DNA of 64,000 bases. Source: Telmatactis stephensoni (taxonomy: Eukaryota > Cnidaria > Anthozoa > Actiniaria > Isophelliidae). Location: assembly GCA_029948255.1 (NCBI GenBank), contig JALIZF010001495.1:291711-355710 (forward strand). Reading direction: 5' to 3'. Of this stretch, positions 21,901 to 50,695 are shown piece after piece. The position numbers were made by a program, and so were the translations under genes. Each line of letters opens with the position of its first letter. The first letter of the stretch is position 1. The notes below the pieces were generated by a model that made no database searches, was not told the origin of the DNA, and saw only the letters and a list, made by a program, of their open reading frames with translations.

Positions 21901-22240
21901 AAAGACAAGTTTTGTGGTAAAAGGGATTTGAGAACCCAGTTGTAACTATTAGTTTCCAGTTCAGATGTAAACAAAAAAGTTCACTTACCCACCCCTCCCG
22001 GGGTATGAAAACGTGAGCGCAGTTGTCGTGAGCCCACGATCTTTTTTGGAGCATGCGCATTCCAAAATGTTCGTTTGCGGGAAAACTCATGAGATTTGAC
22101 TTGGAGAAAAATTGTGATTCTTCTTCTTCAATACAGTTGTATTTTCCCAAATTTGAAACGTTTTTGAGAATATTTTTGTAATACAGGCTACTCCTATCTA
22201 CTTGTCCACTACTGCAGCACTGATGTTGTAAACTTGAGTC

Positions 22241-38207
<15,967 letters not shown>

Positions 38208-38371
38208 ATCGAGCAACATTTCAACTTGTACATATAAGCTCAAGGTCAAATAATCATCTGGGATACCTGTGGTAAATCATGAACTTTGTTCTAATTACCA
38301 CAGGAATCCCAAGTAATTGTATTTCAGAAAACGAATATCGTTTTGTAGATGAAGCAGGCGTATTGAAAGCA

Positions 38372-38377
38372 AATAAA
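38372..38377 (+). promoter_or_regulatory. Probable SAP130 polyadenylation signal
   Basis: AATAAA 165 bp after the SAP130 stop, the first such hexamer in the 3' flank that was seen. Confidence 0.55.
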
Positions 38378-40080
38378 AAATGGATATTTGAAAATTTGGC
38401 TACTTAATTAGGTGTGTTAGGGAAAGTAGATTTAAATACCATGCACGATATATCTTCCATCGGAATCTGTTCTTTGTTCGAACAAAAGATATGCTGAATC
38501 CTATAGAACGACAATACAATAGAATACAAAAGGATAGAATACATTAGAATACATAATTCTACCCCTCAACAATAGATAAAAATACATACAAACGAATATA
38601 TCGAGCACCATATAGCCTGCTTAGCGGCGAGAGGGGGAGGGGAGGGGGAAGAAAGGGGAGGGGAAGCACCATATGAGATTTAATTCAGGAGGGAATTGGG
38701 CTAGGAAATGGCCTGTTTGCATGTGTTGCGTGACAATTTTAATTACAAAAGTATATTTGAAAAGAGCACACAGTTAGTAAAAATTGAAATTTTTGTGAGA
38801 GTCCTCTATTCTTTGCATGGTGACGTGACTTAGGTAATCCTCAAAACATACTTTTTCCCCTACAGTTTTGAATCTTATTATCACTTATTTTTCCGTTTTA
38901 TTAGACCTTTAGTTTGTTTCAATCTCGGTTGAAGTTCGTTTTGGTCTATCCAGATTGCTCCTAATCCGAAATGTTCTTGCCCATTTCTATTTTATTACTC
39001 CAAAAGGTAGTTCTTTCCCTTCGCCCCGCCCCGCCCCGTCATAGTTGTAGTATTTCCGAGTTGTAGTTTGCATTGAATCATGGGATTGTTTTAGGAGGCA
39101 CTATCTATCTGACAACGTATGCCAATATACAGGGTAAAAGAAAGTAATAATTCATTAAGGCAGTGAAATCAAGAATAGATAAATAGTATTTTATTACAAT
39201 TAACTGCTTCTTTGAGTGAAATGTTGTGTCCAAAAGCGGTCCCATAATTCAGCGCGAACATTAACTCGGACTTTTTGGTCTGTAATGTTAACCCTCGCAC
39301 CATGGTAGGAATACGCATTTTGTTTATTCTGGGTAAGACAGAGGAAAAATGGACGATGCGAATAGATCAACTCACGTTACGAATTACTCATTCAATTACA
39401 ATTTCAGAAAAAAATAAAAGATAATTTGTTGTCGTTGTAATCAAAATTTGGTATAATTAACTGAAACTTCCTCTGTACTAAGCAGAAATTAAGCATCGTT
39501 AAAGTATTGAATATTTATTTCTATTCATGGCAAAGTTGAAATTATTCATTGTGTTATGACAAGTAATATTCATATTTTAAAAATAAACGAAGAATTAAAG
39601 TCCGCCTTAGTAAACACGTACTGAGAATTCTTCTTTCAGCCAAACCGGAGACAATAGATAGGAATAGCTGGCTGCCTTGAGGGAATTTTACTGCAACTTT
39701 AAGAGCTAGAAATGATAATTAACCTTACAGAAAAACGACTTTTGTTAATGTGTTTTTAATTTTAATCAGATTCATCCTCCGTTGTAGAAAAACCAAGAGT
39801 TTTAATTGATATATTGTTTTACCTATCATTAATTAACACTTTAGCCTCAAAGACTAACAAATTTGGCAACCGTTGATAATGAACTAGTGGTGGCTAAAAA
39901 ACAGACCTGGTTATTTAATTTGTTTAATATAGATAATTACAGCTACGAGCTCCGTCTCAGATTATAAAAAAAAGGGAAAAAACATTGGAAAAACATTGAA
40001 AAACCACATCGTTTTCAACTGGATCAACAACGTCAAATTCCGCCAAAAAGAAATTATCACTCTACCATCTCACAGCAACA
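38378..40080. other. Intergenic, nothing recognised apart from a promoter candidate
   Basis: AT-rich DNA with short GC-rich runs (CGCCCCGCCCCG near 39022). A TATAAA at 39963-39968 lies 113 bp upstream of the next ATG and may be its TATA box. Confidence 0.5.
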
Positions 40081-40374
40081 ATGTCGACATCGACTTCTCC
40101 ATCTGTTAAAATTCCACCGTCAAAATTCACTCTTGATAGCGGAGCAGTCATCGTCATTATGGTAATTGGAATTATTTTTCTCTTCTCCGTCATATTTAGT
40201 GTGATATTTGCAGTTTATATGGCTTATCAGAAGAAATACGGCAAAGTAGCGAGGGAACTCCATTTGTTGAAAATTGAAACTACATCTACAGCTTCAAGAT
40301 CACCTTATATCGCCTCTCCGCGACGAAGACAGGATCAAGATTACAATCATAACCAAAGGCTAAATATTGTTTAG
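40081..40374 (+). CDS. Small single-pass membrane protein, 97 residues, unknown function
   Basis: Complete single-exon frame. Residues 1-20 are Ser/Thr/Pro-rich without a cleavable signal. Residues about 24-51 form a long hydrophobic helix (VIVIMVIGIIFLFSVIF) followed by a basic stop-transfer segment (YQKKYGKVAR). The tail is polar and basic (SPRRRQDQDYNHNQ). A TATAAA (39963-39968) lies upstream, and AATAAA near 40583-40592 follows the stop, which together support a real transcript. The positive-inside rule favours the C terminus in the cytoplasm. No family was recognised. Confidence 0.6.
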   Translation: MSTSTSPSVKIPPSKFTLDSGAVIVIMVIGIIFLFSVIFSVIFAVYMAYQKKYGKVARELHLLKIETTSTASRSPYIASPRRRQDQDYNHNQRLNIV

Positions 40375-40843
40375 CACTGAACGATATATCAGGGTTGAGC
40401 AACTACAGTGATCAGAGCCGGTAGATCAAACCAAAACGTAAATCATATAACAATAATTATGTAACAGCTAAAGGAAAAACGATGCAAACAGTTTCATGGA
40501 CACCGGACGAATTCAGTGCTGTGTAATCGTGTACGTACTAGCGTTACAAAATATGATTACAATTTACGAGACTGAATATAGGAATAAATAAATGACTGCG
40601 TGCCGGACCAGTTGTATAGATAAATACAGGTGTATATTGCCAAATGGTCTCAACAGTAGCAGGGAAGGGAATCATTCGTAGAGTGTGAATTGGTGTATAT
40701 TGATTTTAATCCTTGTACTAAAACATAAAGTACATTAATGCAATTACTGTAGCCAAAGATTTTGATTTGTTTGCTTTGTTCAAAAATGACTAGAAGAAAA
40801 CTTAGAAAGATCCGTCATTCGTTTTTACCTGGCGAAGTCACTG

Positions 40844-40919
40844 CCCTGGGTTCCAGAGGGATATTTTTCTGAAATACAAATTTGGCGAGCGCGAAAAATA
40901 ATCCCTCTGGGACCCAGGG
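40844..40919. repeat. Short inverted repeat
   Basis: CCCTGGGTTCCAGAGGGATA and a near-complement ending CTGGGACCCAGGG, arms about 26 bp, loop about 24 bp. Confidence 0.8.
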
Positions 40920-41199
40920 TACCAAGTCACAGGCAAATTCAGACTTCAACGTTTGTGATTCGATCTATAGATTTACTCGTTCTCAATTGACTAGAATCTA
41001 TGGTTAAAAAATTCCGCATTTAGGCTGTAATAATTAACTGGCGGTTTTTCGAGGCTTAACAGTCTTCTTTTTTTTTTTTCACCCCTAAGTTTGACGGTAA
41101 ACAAATCATGGCGTTCAGATTCCATTCAGTTGAAAGTGTTAAACTTTAAGGAGGGCCTTGGGGCTTAAGTTTAAATAGTGATTATCCTATAAGGTCTAA

Positions 41200-41372
41200 T
41201 AGACTGCGAGCAGTCCCACTTTTCCCTCCAGATTCAGTAAACACAAGTTTTTAGAATAATATGCGGACGAGCGGTAGAGCGGCAATTATGGTCCCCATTG
41301 CTGCTCATACGCATATTCTAAAAACTCGTCTTTACTGAATCTGGAGGGAAAAGTGGGACTGCTCGCAGTCTA
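41200..41372. mobile_element. Foldback MITE with 9 bp flanking duplication
   Basis: Ends TAGACTGCGAGCAGTCCCAC and complement, arms over 40 bp. AAGGTCTAA flanks both sides (41191-41199 and 41373-41381). A 9 bp duplication fits a Mutator-like source; a plain TA reading is also possible because TA borders the GACTGC ends. Confidence 0.82.
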
Positions 41373-42690
41373 AAGGTCTAATTGAAATATACCTATTTGC
41401 ACAAACATTGACCCTTTCAAAATCATCGAACCTAGAAGCTGAGACCAAAATGGCTCCTGTATAGTAATATATAGATATATTCACAGATGTAGAGATCTTT
41501 TTGATTGTATTAATTTAAAAAAAAACGATTTCCTTTGTCGTCTATTTCAAACTCCCATTTTCCCTTTTTTTTTATTCAGTAGGCTCATTTGAAAAGTTCA
41601 GTATAAAATATAACAATAGATTGTAAGTTGACGTCATCAACGACGATTACGTAGAACTGAGGTTTCTTTGAATTGACTATGTACCTGCTAAGTAAGTGCT
41701 TGTTTTTGTCCTTGTCAGAAATTGGTTAGCTTCACTTTCCATGATAAAAACGTAACAAGCACTTCTAAAAAAGCAGAAAAAACGCAGAAAATTAACGCCA
41801 AAGCTGCTGTTTTCGATTTTTTTTCCATCCTGAACTTACAATTGTGAGGGCTACATTTGTGTTAATATTGCTCAAAACGTATGGCAAAAATTGTTGATCT
41901 AGGCTAAAGCTACTGAGAGATATTTATGAAAACGATGTGCTATTTTCTGATCAAAATGTCACCTCCCCCAAAGCACAGGGCGTTATATCTCACTGTCGCA
42001 TTCACCAAATTTTGGTCGCAATTGATATCTTGACCAAAAGGACTTGTATACAAAATATTGAGCTGATATACCCATTGGTGTCCTTACAATGAGAGACCGT
42101 GTGACCACGTGTCACGCGAGACCGCGTGACGCGTTTTTCTGCATGTACAATCTTCTGAGTATTGTTACAATTTCGTTCATGGTCCATTGGCGTCTCTGTA
42201 GGAAAACTTAAAAACCTTTCTGGAGCGTGTTTGACAGACTTTCATACTGTATTTCATTTCATCCTATCACATACACATCCGGTACGTATTTCTTATTATT
42301 AAATGACTGTCTAGTCTGGAAAGACGTCAGCAAACTACGTAAATAACAAGTCGTACATTAGTAGCCGTGAGTGATGTTATAAACTAATTGTGATTTTGAG
42401 ACGTTTTTTGTCAACACGGACGTCACGCGCACGTTTTTGTTCGTACGCGCGCCGTCATAGATGAAATCTAGAACGTGAGAAAGCCTCAACTGACTAGCGA
42501 GAACGAGTACTTCAACTTTGACGGCGAGCGCAAGATCAAAAACGTACGCATGACGTCCGTGGTGACAAAAACGTCTCGTTCTTGGAATATATTTTCTCTC
42601 GATTAGACGTCAATATTTTGTGGTATTGTCATCTCAAAACTATAGTTAGTTTTATATCGCGATTCTTCAGGTGTTTTTCAAAGAAAACTT

Positions 42691-43105
42691 AAGCTACACT
42701 CCTACGAGCAACAAAATCATTCAACTTGTCTTGCAATTACATTGCTGCGAGACGAGTTGAAAAGCAATGCTGCGCATTTTTTCCACGCGAATACAAACTT
42801 GTATCGCAACAAAACTGCTTGTTGCAAGTTGAAAGAATCCTGTATTCTCATTGAGTGAGAAAATAATTTGCTGTAACACGAGTTGAGTCGAGGTGGTAAT
42901 ACGTTCAACATTTTAAAATTTTGTTGCAAGAAGCAGAACGACCTTCTACTTTCAGCAACAAAATTTCTCAACTTGCAACAAATAATTTTGTCGTGAGACA
43001 AGTTTGAATTGGAGTGGAAAAACGCGCAGCATTGCTTTTCAACTCGTCTCGCAGTAATGTTGCGAGGCAAGTTAAGTGATTTTGTTGCTAGTATTACCGT
43101 AGCTT
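42691..43105. mobile_element. Foldback MITE of the GAGCAACAAAAT family, copy 2
   Basis: Ends AAGCTACACTCCTACGAGCA and near-complement; arms of about 95 bp with CGAGTTGAAAAGCAATGCTG on both. The 133-codon frame inside is a by-product of the palindrome. Confidence 0.85.
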
Positions 43106-43660
43106 TAGAAAAACTCATCCGTTTTCATTGATTGAAACCGAAATAATTCTCCTGAAAAAGCGCTCGCTCTGACGTAATCATCACGCCTTTAGATGTTTTT
43201 GTCTTTTTCCTTGAAAAAACTCCTTATTTTCTCTCACTTTTGTAATAAATGTTGCTCAAAAAGGTTGTTAAATGTTTTCTTTTTCAATGCGTACGTACAT
43301 ATTAGTAAAAAAAGGACGACAAATTTGGCTGAAAAGATTCAAATTTCGCACGATCATTTTGAGGCTTCAATACCACAAAAAAGAAGAAGTAATCGCGATA
43401 CAGGGTATTAGCCTGTGTGAGAGTCTTATGGGAGGAGGGGAGCGAGAGGAGGAAGGAAAGGGAATGGAGGAACTCCCCCTTCCACCTCCCTTGAGGGCCC
43501 CTACACCGCGGTTATTTGCAATTTAATTGCATGCAAAGAGATCAACGAATTTCAGGAACTGGAATCTGGATTTTCCTTCAGATTTTCAAAATTTGTCTCT
43601 AAAAAACATTTCTTAGCCAAAATTTTACCAAGAAATGTACAAAATGATTACGAATTAATA

Positions 43661-43919
43661 GAGGGTCTCAATGGGGTGGTGGCTATTACGGTTAACGGTT
43701 AATATTTTGGCATTTTTACGATTACGGTTAAAGTGGGTTAATAACTAATTTCCATTGTTCTTGATGGTTAAAAATTAATTTTTATTGTTGAGAACGCTGG
43801 AAAAAGCTATTACGACTAACGTTTCATTACGGCTAACGGTTAGTTTTTTCCTATTATTACGGCTTACGGTTAAATTTTTGGCCCTTTTACGGCTAACGGT
43901 TAACCCCATTGAGACCCTC
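43661..43919. mobile_element. MITE with 6 bp TTAATA duplication
   Basis: Ends GAGGGTCTCAATGGGG and CCCCATTGAGACCCTC, flanked by TTAATA (43655-43660, 43920-43925). The 259 bp interior is full of ACGGTTAACGGTTA-like motifs. Confidence 0.85.
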
Positions 43920-45109
43920 TTAATATATAACTGAAATTGGCATACGATTTATAATTCACACTCAATGCTGATTACTTTATTTCGGCCGTGTTAATTGCCC
44001 TATCAGAATCGAGAAATTCTTTTGCGTAAATGATTAAAATGTAAAAAAGGATCAAATCAATGGTTTTGAGCCCGTTTGGTCAATCAAGGACGTTTAAGGC
44101 CAGCGGATACACGATGCAATGTTTCAGTCTCATGCAACACTGCACGGAGCCTGATGCATCCTCTCGCCTTTGGTTTGATCAAGATCCGATATATAGTAAA
44201 ACGAGTCCATTGTCGAGAACAAGATTATTGAATATAAAAAACAAAAACGACTGCAATATTCAGAATAAAATAACAATGCGCGTAAGAAGTAGGGGACTCT
44301 GTACTGTTCTGTGGCATTTAGCTTTTCCCAAGCAAGAATTTCTTGGTTTTCAGACTGAAAATATGCCAGCATATGAATAAAATGCTTTGAAACTAAGATG
44401 CACAAAACCCCGTTTTGAAACAAAGTTTCTTTTGTGTTGAAGGATTTCATCTAGTAAATCATATATAAGCGCCCAAAACAATAGCCAAAAGCACTTCGTA
44501 TTTGCCATGTTCCCACGTAGAACGTATTTTAGTAATATTAAAGTTCAGGAAAGCTTTTTAGATGAGAATCAGCTGATAAAAAGACAGAAATAAATGTGCA
44601 AGATGGAAGACAACAGTCTCGTGGCGTACTTTTTTGTTTTCGCCACATTCTGATGTCATCTGTGCATCTATTAGAGTACAGACGCACAGAAAAATGGAAT
44701 GTATGTGTTAAATGCACCAGGGTCGAATTTCATCTATGCCCCCCTAACATTCTCTACAATGAAAAACTTGATAATATAAAAGCTTTTTTACTGCAACAAA
44801 ATATGTCAACAAAATTTCTTCTCGTTCTTTTATTCGTATTACTTAAACCCTATCATTTTCAATGTTTTCGGTCCGTTTCAGGCGCGTTTCGGACATTTTT
44901 AGCTACAAGCTTTTAATTCAACAGGATATAGTTCAAAGCATTTCATTTTCATTTTCAACTTATTTTGCATAGCAGTTTTTATTTTGGTTCTGAAGCTATG
45001 AAAGGGGTTGTTTTGCCATTGAAGAGACTAGCCGCCATCATCGTTTTGTGAAGAAATGAAATGAAATGAAATTTTAGCATTTATATAGCGCAAATATCTA
45101 GTATGTGTA

Positions 45110-45369
45110 TACAGCTATTTCAAAAAACGTTGAATACTGAATTCTGCATTCTGCATACTGAATAGTGCATTACAAGACTTACAAATTGCATTTTTGATCA
45201 TTTCCGTTATCGTTTTGCCACTTATTTGCCTAGTTATAGCTGTTATAGAGGATTTTCACTATGTCATCTCCAAAACAAACTGAGCTACAAGGCATTTTGG
45301 TCTTTGAATGCACTATTCAGTATGCAGAATGCAGTATTCAGTATTCAATGTTTTTTTGAAATAGCTGTA
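45110..45369. mobile_element. 260 bp foldback element, TACAGCTATTTC family, copy 1
   Basis: Ends TACAGCTATTTCAAAAAACG and complement, followed inward on both sides by one or two copies of a 21 bp phrase (GCATTCTGCATACTGAATAGT). TA flanks both sides. The second copy is at 63534-63898. Confidence 0.88.
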
Positions 45370-45374
45370 TAATC

Positions 45375-45506
45375 AAATGCGCTTAGAGTTTGTTCAGTAG
45401 TAGTAAGGACAGACTGTTGTACCGGGCGACAATCCCCTACTCTTACGAACAGCTCAAGCAGGTTCTTAATGTCCCCCATTTAGAGGTTAAGGAAGGGATG
45501 GAGACA

Positions 45507-45540
<34 letters not shown>

Positions 45541-45690
45541 CTAAAGGTCTAACCATTTGCAGATGTAGTTACAAAGGCAGCACCTCCTCCTCAGTTATTT
45601 TAAGCCCCTGAGTGTAGGTCCGGCCGGGGCTTGAACCCACGACCTCCTGCACCTAGTCCGGCGCCCTACCAACTGAGCCAACCGGGCGGC
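45375..45690 (-). mobile_element. tRNA-derived SINE, minus strand
   Basis: Read on the minus strand from 45690: A box TGGCTCAGTTGG, then B box GGTTCAAGCCC, at tRNA spacing, then a unique body of about 240 bp. It lies next to copy 1 of the TACAGCTATTTC foldback. The right edge is well defined by the tRNA head; the tail edge is approximate. Confidence 0.82.
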
Positions 45691-46545
45691 GGTTGAAGAG
45701 AAGCTCAAACCAAACCATTAATTAATTCTGGCAACTAGATCACACTAGATCACAATGGTTCTAGAGGACATTCAAGAGGGGAATATTTTAGATAGTATCA
45801 GTTACAGTTACTGGCGGAATTTGGGGCAGAACTGTCCTCTTCTCTGTCCTCGTAAATCGACCAGTACAGTGAAAACAAAACATATCTCAGCGTAGAATAT
45901 ACTCTTAAAATGATTCTTGAAATGTTTCCACTTAATTTTGTCGTGAAATCAGTTTATGTATAGCGAAGTTATATATAGAGAACATTTCTAAACCGTTTGT
46001 TCTGACGCGCATGCGCTAGGCTTGAAAGTGTCCTTTAAAAACTTGGAAACAACACCAGTACGAAAAAAATAGCATGAGAAGACAGTGGGGATGAAAAACT
46101 ATGCGATGTTATAGGCTTACTTTATTCTTCTCAGATTCACTTTCTGTTCTGCTCTGTTCTAGTGCTCTACTGCTCTTACCTTTTTTTGCATTCCTATAAT
46201 TATGTTCTGCTTTGTTCTAATTTTATTCCTTTTCCTTTTGTTCTTTATTTCAACTGATTTATTTTATCTTTCTAGCGTGTGAGATAGCATGTTCGTCAGT
46301 AGGCGAGTATATTAGATAGCTTTGTCACTGTCATCTGCATTAACAGACATTTGTTTTATACCCATCAGTCCTTTATCTCTTTAGTCTGCCCACTAGGCTT
46401 CATTTATAATCTTTGGAGTGAAATATCATCTCATTTTAAAGTTCAGACAGACGACAATAAGTCTTTCTGTCACTACCGTTTTGAAAAATGAAGAAGATAT
46501 TATCAAGTATTAAAGTCCTGATTGAAATTCTTTGTTTTTATTTCA

Positions 46546-46950
<405 letters not shown>

Positions 46951-47403
46951 AGAAAGCTTTCATGCTGAGCAGTCTTAGAGTATGTTAACAGCTGTAATCC
47001 TGACAATGATAAAGTCTTATTGTTATTACGTTATTAACGTTGATTTTAAGCTATTCCAGTTCCAGCTATATTGAGCGTCTCCACTGTTAGTTAATAATTG
47101 ATTGTCTGTGACGTCAAACTACTGTTACTTCAGCTATTGACACATAATTGAATTTGCTAAAATGTAACTTTAATAGAAAGAAAAACATTGACTGTGTTGA
47201 AAATCGTTTTCCTGGGGATTTCTGATTAAGATTTTTTAGGGATTTCTCTGTTAAGATCCGGCGGCTCGTATCTTTGATCTTAACCACTCTATACGGATTG
47301 TATGTTGTTGTTATATCTCAAAGCGTAATACAATTCATTTGCATATCCTGAGTATACATGTAATTTTCCAAATTAAAGCTGAAATTTATATATGGTATTC
47401 TTA

Positions 47404-47613
47404 GGCCCAATCCATACGGCGTATTTTTCAAGTGCTTTATTGCTGCCGTACCGCATAACTCAGAATTAAGTACTCTGACACGGCAAAGGAACGGCAACTG
47501 ATTCATATGGCGTATTTTTGTAGTGCCGAATCAAATAAATATTCCCGTAATCCAACTTTACAGACGGCAGCAATTAAGTACATGAAAAATACGCCGTATG
47601 CATGGAGTGGACC
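47404..47613. mobile_element. PIF/Harbinger-like MITE with TTA duplication
   Basis: Ends GGCCCAATCCATACGGCGTA and TACGCCGTATGCATGGAGTG-GACC, flanked by TTA (47401-47403, 47614-47616). 210 bp, no coding capacity. Confidence 0.85.
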
Positions 47614-47742
47614 TTAAATTCACAATAAAAAGGATAAAAATTTGAGGTAGGGCAATAGCCTTGGAAATGCGGCAAAACTGAACGAAGTGATCCGAAATGT
47701 ACTCTGAAAACTAAGCTGCATATTGTTATTTTCTGTTTACTT

Positions 47743-48138
47743 TTAAACCATAGTCGAACCACGATGCTCTTGTATTTCTAAAATATCCCCATTTGAAAGG
47801 CTTCTTATTTCAATGTCTTCGTTTCTTGGCTCTAAATCACGGCTTTCATCATCGACAGAGTACCACAGTGGCGTCATCGTATCTTGAATTTGCTGTCGTA
47901 GTAATCTGATGACATAAATGATGACAAGTAGCCCCATAAAACACCCCAAACCTATAACTGCTATTATAACAAGACCTTCTTGATCATCCCCGCTTGATTC
48001 ACCGACACCTGACCAACGAGCTCCCGCGGATAAGGTAGATTGTGCTTTCAATTCCACCGTGGCTTTGTTCCCTGCAAGTAAAACTTGCATGATGTTCACG
48101 AAACACAAGAAGAGAAGGGTTAGACCACACATTTCCAA
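47743..48138 (-). CDS. Small type I membrane protein, 131 residues, unknown function
   Basis: Complete single-exon frame. Residues 1-23 are a signal peptide (LTLLFLCFVNIMQVLLAG). A short extracellular part (about 24-53) follows, then a transmembrane helix (LVIIAVIGLGCFMGLLVIIY, about 55-76) with a basic RLLRQQ stop-transfer segment and an acidic cytoplasmic tail. The protein ends S-T-M-V, a class I PDZ ligand pattern. The short ectodomain, single helix and PDZ ending recall accessory channel subunits or adhesion adaptors, but no family was identified. Confidence 0.6.
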   Translation of the reverse strand: MEMCGLTLLFLCFVNIMQVLLAGNKATVELKAQSTLSAGARWSGVGESSGDDQEGLVIIAVIGLGCFMGLLVIIYVIRLLRQQIQDTMTPLWYSVDDESRDLEPRNEDIEIRSLSNGDILEIQEHRGSTMV

Positions 48139-48479
48139 AGTATAAAAACGCTATTGATCAACAGTTACCAGGTATGCTTCCCCATTTCTTTCCTTTGTTT
48201 TCTGCTTTTTCAGTTCGTTTTTGTTTCATTGCTAAGCTGACGCTCTGTTTACACGCTGTATTATTTACTTTGTACTCCAAATCCAATATATTTTACGTTA
48301 GCAAACTATTTTTAGAATCGTGGGTTGCTTAATTCGTTAATATCAGCCAATCACATGTGGCATCAACAACACCATCTGCACCGTTTACATTATAAGTCAT
48401 TCTTACAACAGTTACAAATGAATCCTCTCCGTTTTGATTTCGGCAGACTTTCAACAAGTCGCTATAATTGCCAAGATTG

Positions 48480-48668
48480 AAGAAATGGTCAACACTCAGC
48501 GTGCGTCCATTGAGTTATGGATGCACGCGGGAGGCTGCTAAGCACGAGAGAAGCGTAAGAGTCGCACGAGGCGTAGCCGAGTGTGACTATAGCTTCTCGA
48601 GTGCTTAGCAGCCGACCAAGTGCATCCATAACTCAATGGACGCACTGCTGAGTGTTGACCATTTCTTT
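48480..48668. mobile_element. Palindromic MITE, AAGAAATGGTTCACGC family, copy 2
   Basis: AAGAAATGGTCAACACTCAG and near-complement; internal GCGTGCGTCCATTGAGTTAT, GCTGCTAAGCACGAGAGAAG and their complements. Same plan as 32141-32310. A third partial relative may be 48775-48815. Confidence 0.85.
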
Positions 48669-48894
48669 TATAACATAGACAAACGAAATAAGCCGCACGT
48701 TTAACCTAAATAAAAATACTGATGACCTTCAAAGTTCTCCATACATGGCGCGCGCTGTAAGAAAAGGAAACATTGACGTCAGCGTGCTGTCCATCGAGTT
48801 CTGGACGCACGCTCGCGCGCGCTTATCATCCAATCAGAGCGCGCGTTATATATTACCTATGTTATAAAACATAGCTAGCACACTTCGAATGCTT

Positions 48895-49180
48895 TTTATA
48901 GCACGTATAGTTTCTTTCCAAGAACTTTAAAGAACTGGAACTCCCTACCGAACAGCATTGCCAGTGTTAACTGTATTAACCATTTCAAGAATATGGCAAC
49001 ACAATTCCTATCTAGTGACAGTTACTAACATATAATCATTCGTATATTTAATGCACTTTTTGAACAGTTTATCTATTTTCATTGTATTTACTTTTTTTCT
49101 GCAAATTAAGTCATCGTATTATCTTTCTGTAACCTCCATGAACCCCTTTGCACATTTACTTTAACGGTCATGCAAAGAAA
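48895..49180 (+). pseudogene. 5'-truncated LINE, 3' end
   Basis: A plus-strand frame of about 40 codons at 48908-49028 carries the LINE C-terminal phrase FFPRTLKNWNSLPNS, then a serine-rich end and stop. An AT-rich 3' region follows. Same type of tail as the fragment at 35881-36430, but a different subfamily. Confidence 0.68.
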
Positions 49181-49444
49181 TAACGTAAAGTAGAAGTAGA
49201 TGAGCTCCTTCCTGGCTCGGGAAAGTTGGACAATCGCTCTCCACGCTTTCGAAGTAAAAGATGTTGCCTTTTACCTTGCTAGCAAAGGCCATCTGGGTAA
49301 TTTTGCACACTTCAGTACTCGTTTGGCGACCGCAAAGACCGCAAAAGATCTAGACTCGGTCTACCACAGGTAGCCCGCGTAATTATCGTAACGCGTAATT
49401 ATCGTAAGGCAGAAAATAATGATTCATTATAAAAATGACTATTA

Positions 49445-49680
49445 TATTACACGCGCGCTCTGATTGGCCAAAAACTGTTTTTCCAATGTTCGATAGTCTG
49501 ATCAAAATACTTGTGATGTTGGGAGAACACTCGAGAGCTGTGAAAGCACTCGCCTACGGCACGTGCTTCCACTACACTCTCTCATGTTTTCCCAACATCA
49601 CGCGTGTTTAGATCAAGCTATCAAACATGAAAACAGTTTTTTGTTCCTTAACTCACAACCAATAATGTGGTCAAAAGTGT
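49445..49680. repeat. Imperfect foldback
   Basis: AAAACTGTTTTTCCAATGTT, TGATGTTGGGAGAAC pair with GTTTTCCCAACATCA and AACATGAAAACAGTTTTT. Arms about 70 bp and diverged. Confidence 0.7.
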
Positions 49681-50504
49681 GCAACTGCAAATATGCCCGC
49701 CCACCATACACTTTTTATAAATTGAATTGAATTCAAAATGCGGAACTAATTTTCGTTTTATAACGAATTTCTTGATATTACAAATTCATGACTGATCGAT
49801 TTCTGTTTTCAGTGAAAATAAATACTTTTTTGAATGTCGACACGCACGTGAATGATTAACGTTCGCGGGAATGAAAATGCAAAATAAATGAAAAATCGCT
49901 GTAATTTTGCATGCTGATAAATCACCATGAAACACATAAAACGTTATTTAGATGCCATATCAGACAAACAAGTCATTCTTTTAGGCAACAACAACCTCAC
50001 GGCCCCGAACAAAATTGTCGCATTCTGTCGTTTTCGTGGGTCAAGATTAGCCGGAAAATGTCCGATCCCTTTTCGGTATGACTGAATAAATGTCAATTTT
50101 CTGAAAAACTAACAGGATGTTGATATTTAGAAGTTCTTCAAGATGAGAGAATAAAAATGGGGGTCACCGTTCATTTTGAAAAGATATTCATCGTCAAAAC
50201 TTGGATCCGCAGATGAACGTGACAAGCCAAGTCCATCGCAATCTTGAATACCGAATGGAGACTGCATGGCTTCCGTGGAAACTTTTTTGTCTTTTTCTTT
50301 CTTTTTTCTGCGCTTTTTCAACCCAAATAAATTTTTTCACAGTTGAATTTCCATTATTTTAATTTTTCTTACAAACTTGGACAATTTCTACTTCTCAAAA
50401 AAACTATAAAAAAAGAAAAAGAAAAAGAAAAGAAAAAATAATAATTATCGAAAAAAATATATTTGACGGCCGCCATCTTGGATTCACTTGGGTAGCGCGC
50501 TGGC

Positions 50505-50695
50505 CTGTGCAGTAAACAGGAGTCCCGAAATCATATTTCCATTAATCTCGTACCCAGAGCCCACATTACTTTCGACCTGCGGTCAATCACGTCGAGCATG
50601 CGCAGTAGCATAGTTAACACATTTGCGAGTGAGTGAGTGAGTGACTCATTTGCATATTTTGTTCACAATAACTCGTGGATTGCAAAAATGACGTT
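50505..50695 (-). repeat. Dispersed repeat family R1, copy 2
   Basis: Reverse orientation copy: CATTACTTTCGACCTGCGGT, CGAGCATGCGCAGTAGCAT, GTGAGTGAGTGACTCATTTG, ACTCGTGGATTGCAAA. The left edge also matches the right edge of copy 1 (CTCGTACCC, GGAGTCCCG). Confidence 0.75.

Larger units (their letters stand above)
20208..22240. other. Intergenic region between TTF1-like and SAP130
   Basis: About 2 kb made up largely of inverted repeats (listed separately), with the SAP130 5' flank at its right edge. A clear AATAAA signal was not found just after the TTF1-like stop. Both genes are on the plus strand. Confidence 0.6.

Noticed and set aside
42717..43118. 133-codon cysteine-containing frame, minus strand
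   Set aside because: It lies inside the foldback MITE at 42691-43105; the two halves are translations of complementary arms.
44060..44450. Two opposed 106-codon frames
   Set aside because: They overlap on opposite strands, with no domain and no supporting signals; neither can be preferred.
45619..45690. tRNA gene
   Set aside because: A and B boxes are clear, but they are followed by a SINE body; paired acceptor stem not evident.
47743..48138. KCNE-type potassium channel subunit
   Set aside because: Size and single helix are similar, but there is a cleavable signal peptide and no recognisable KCNE motif after the helix.
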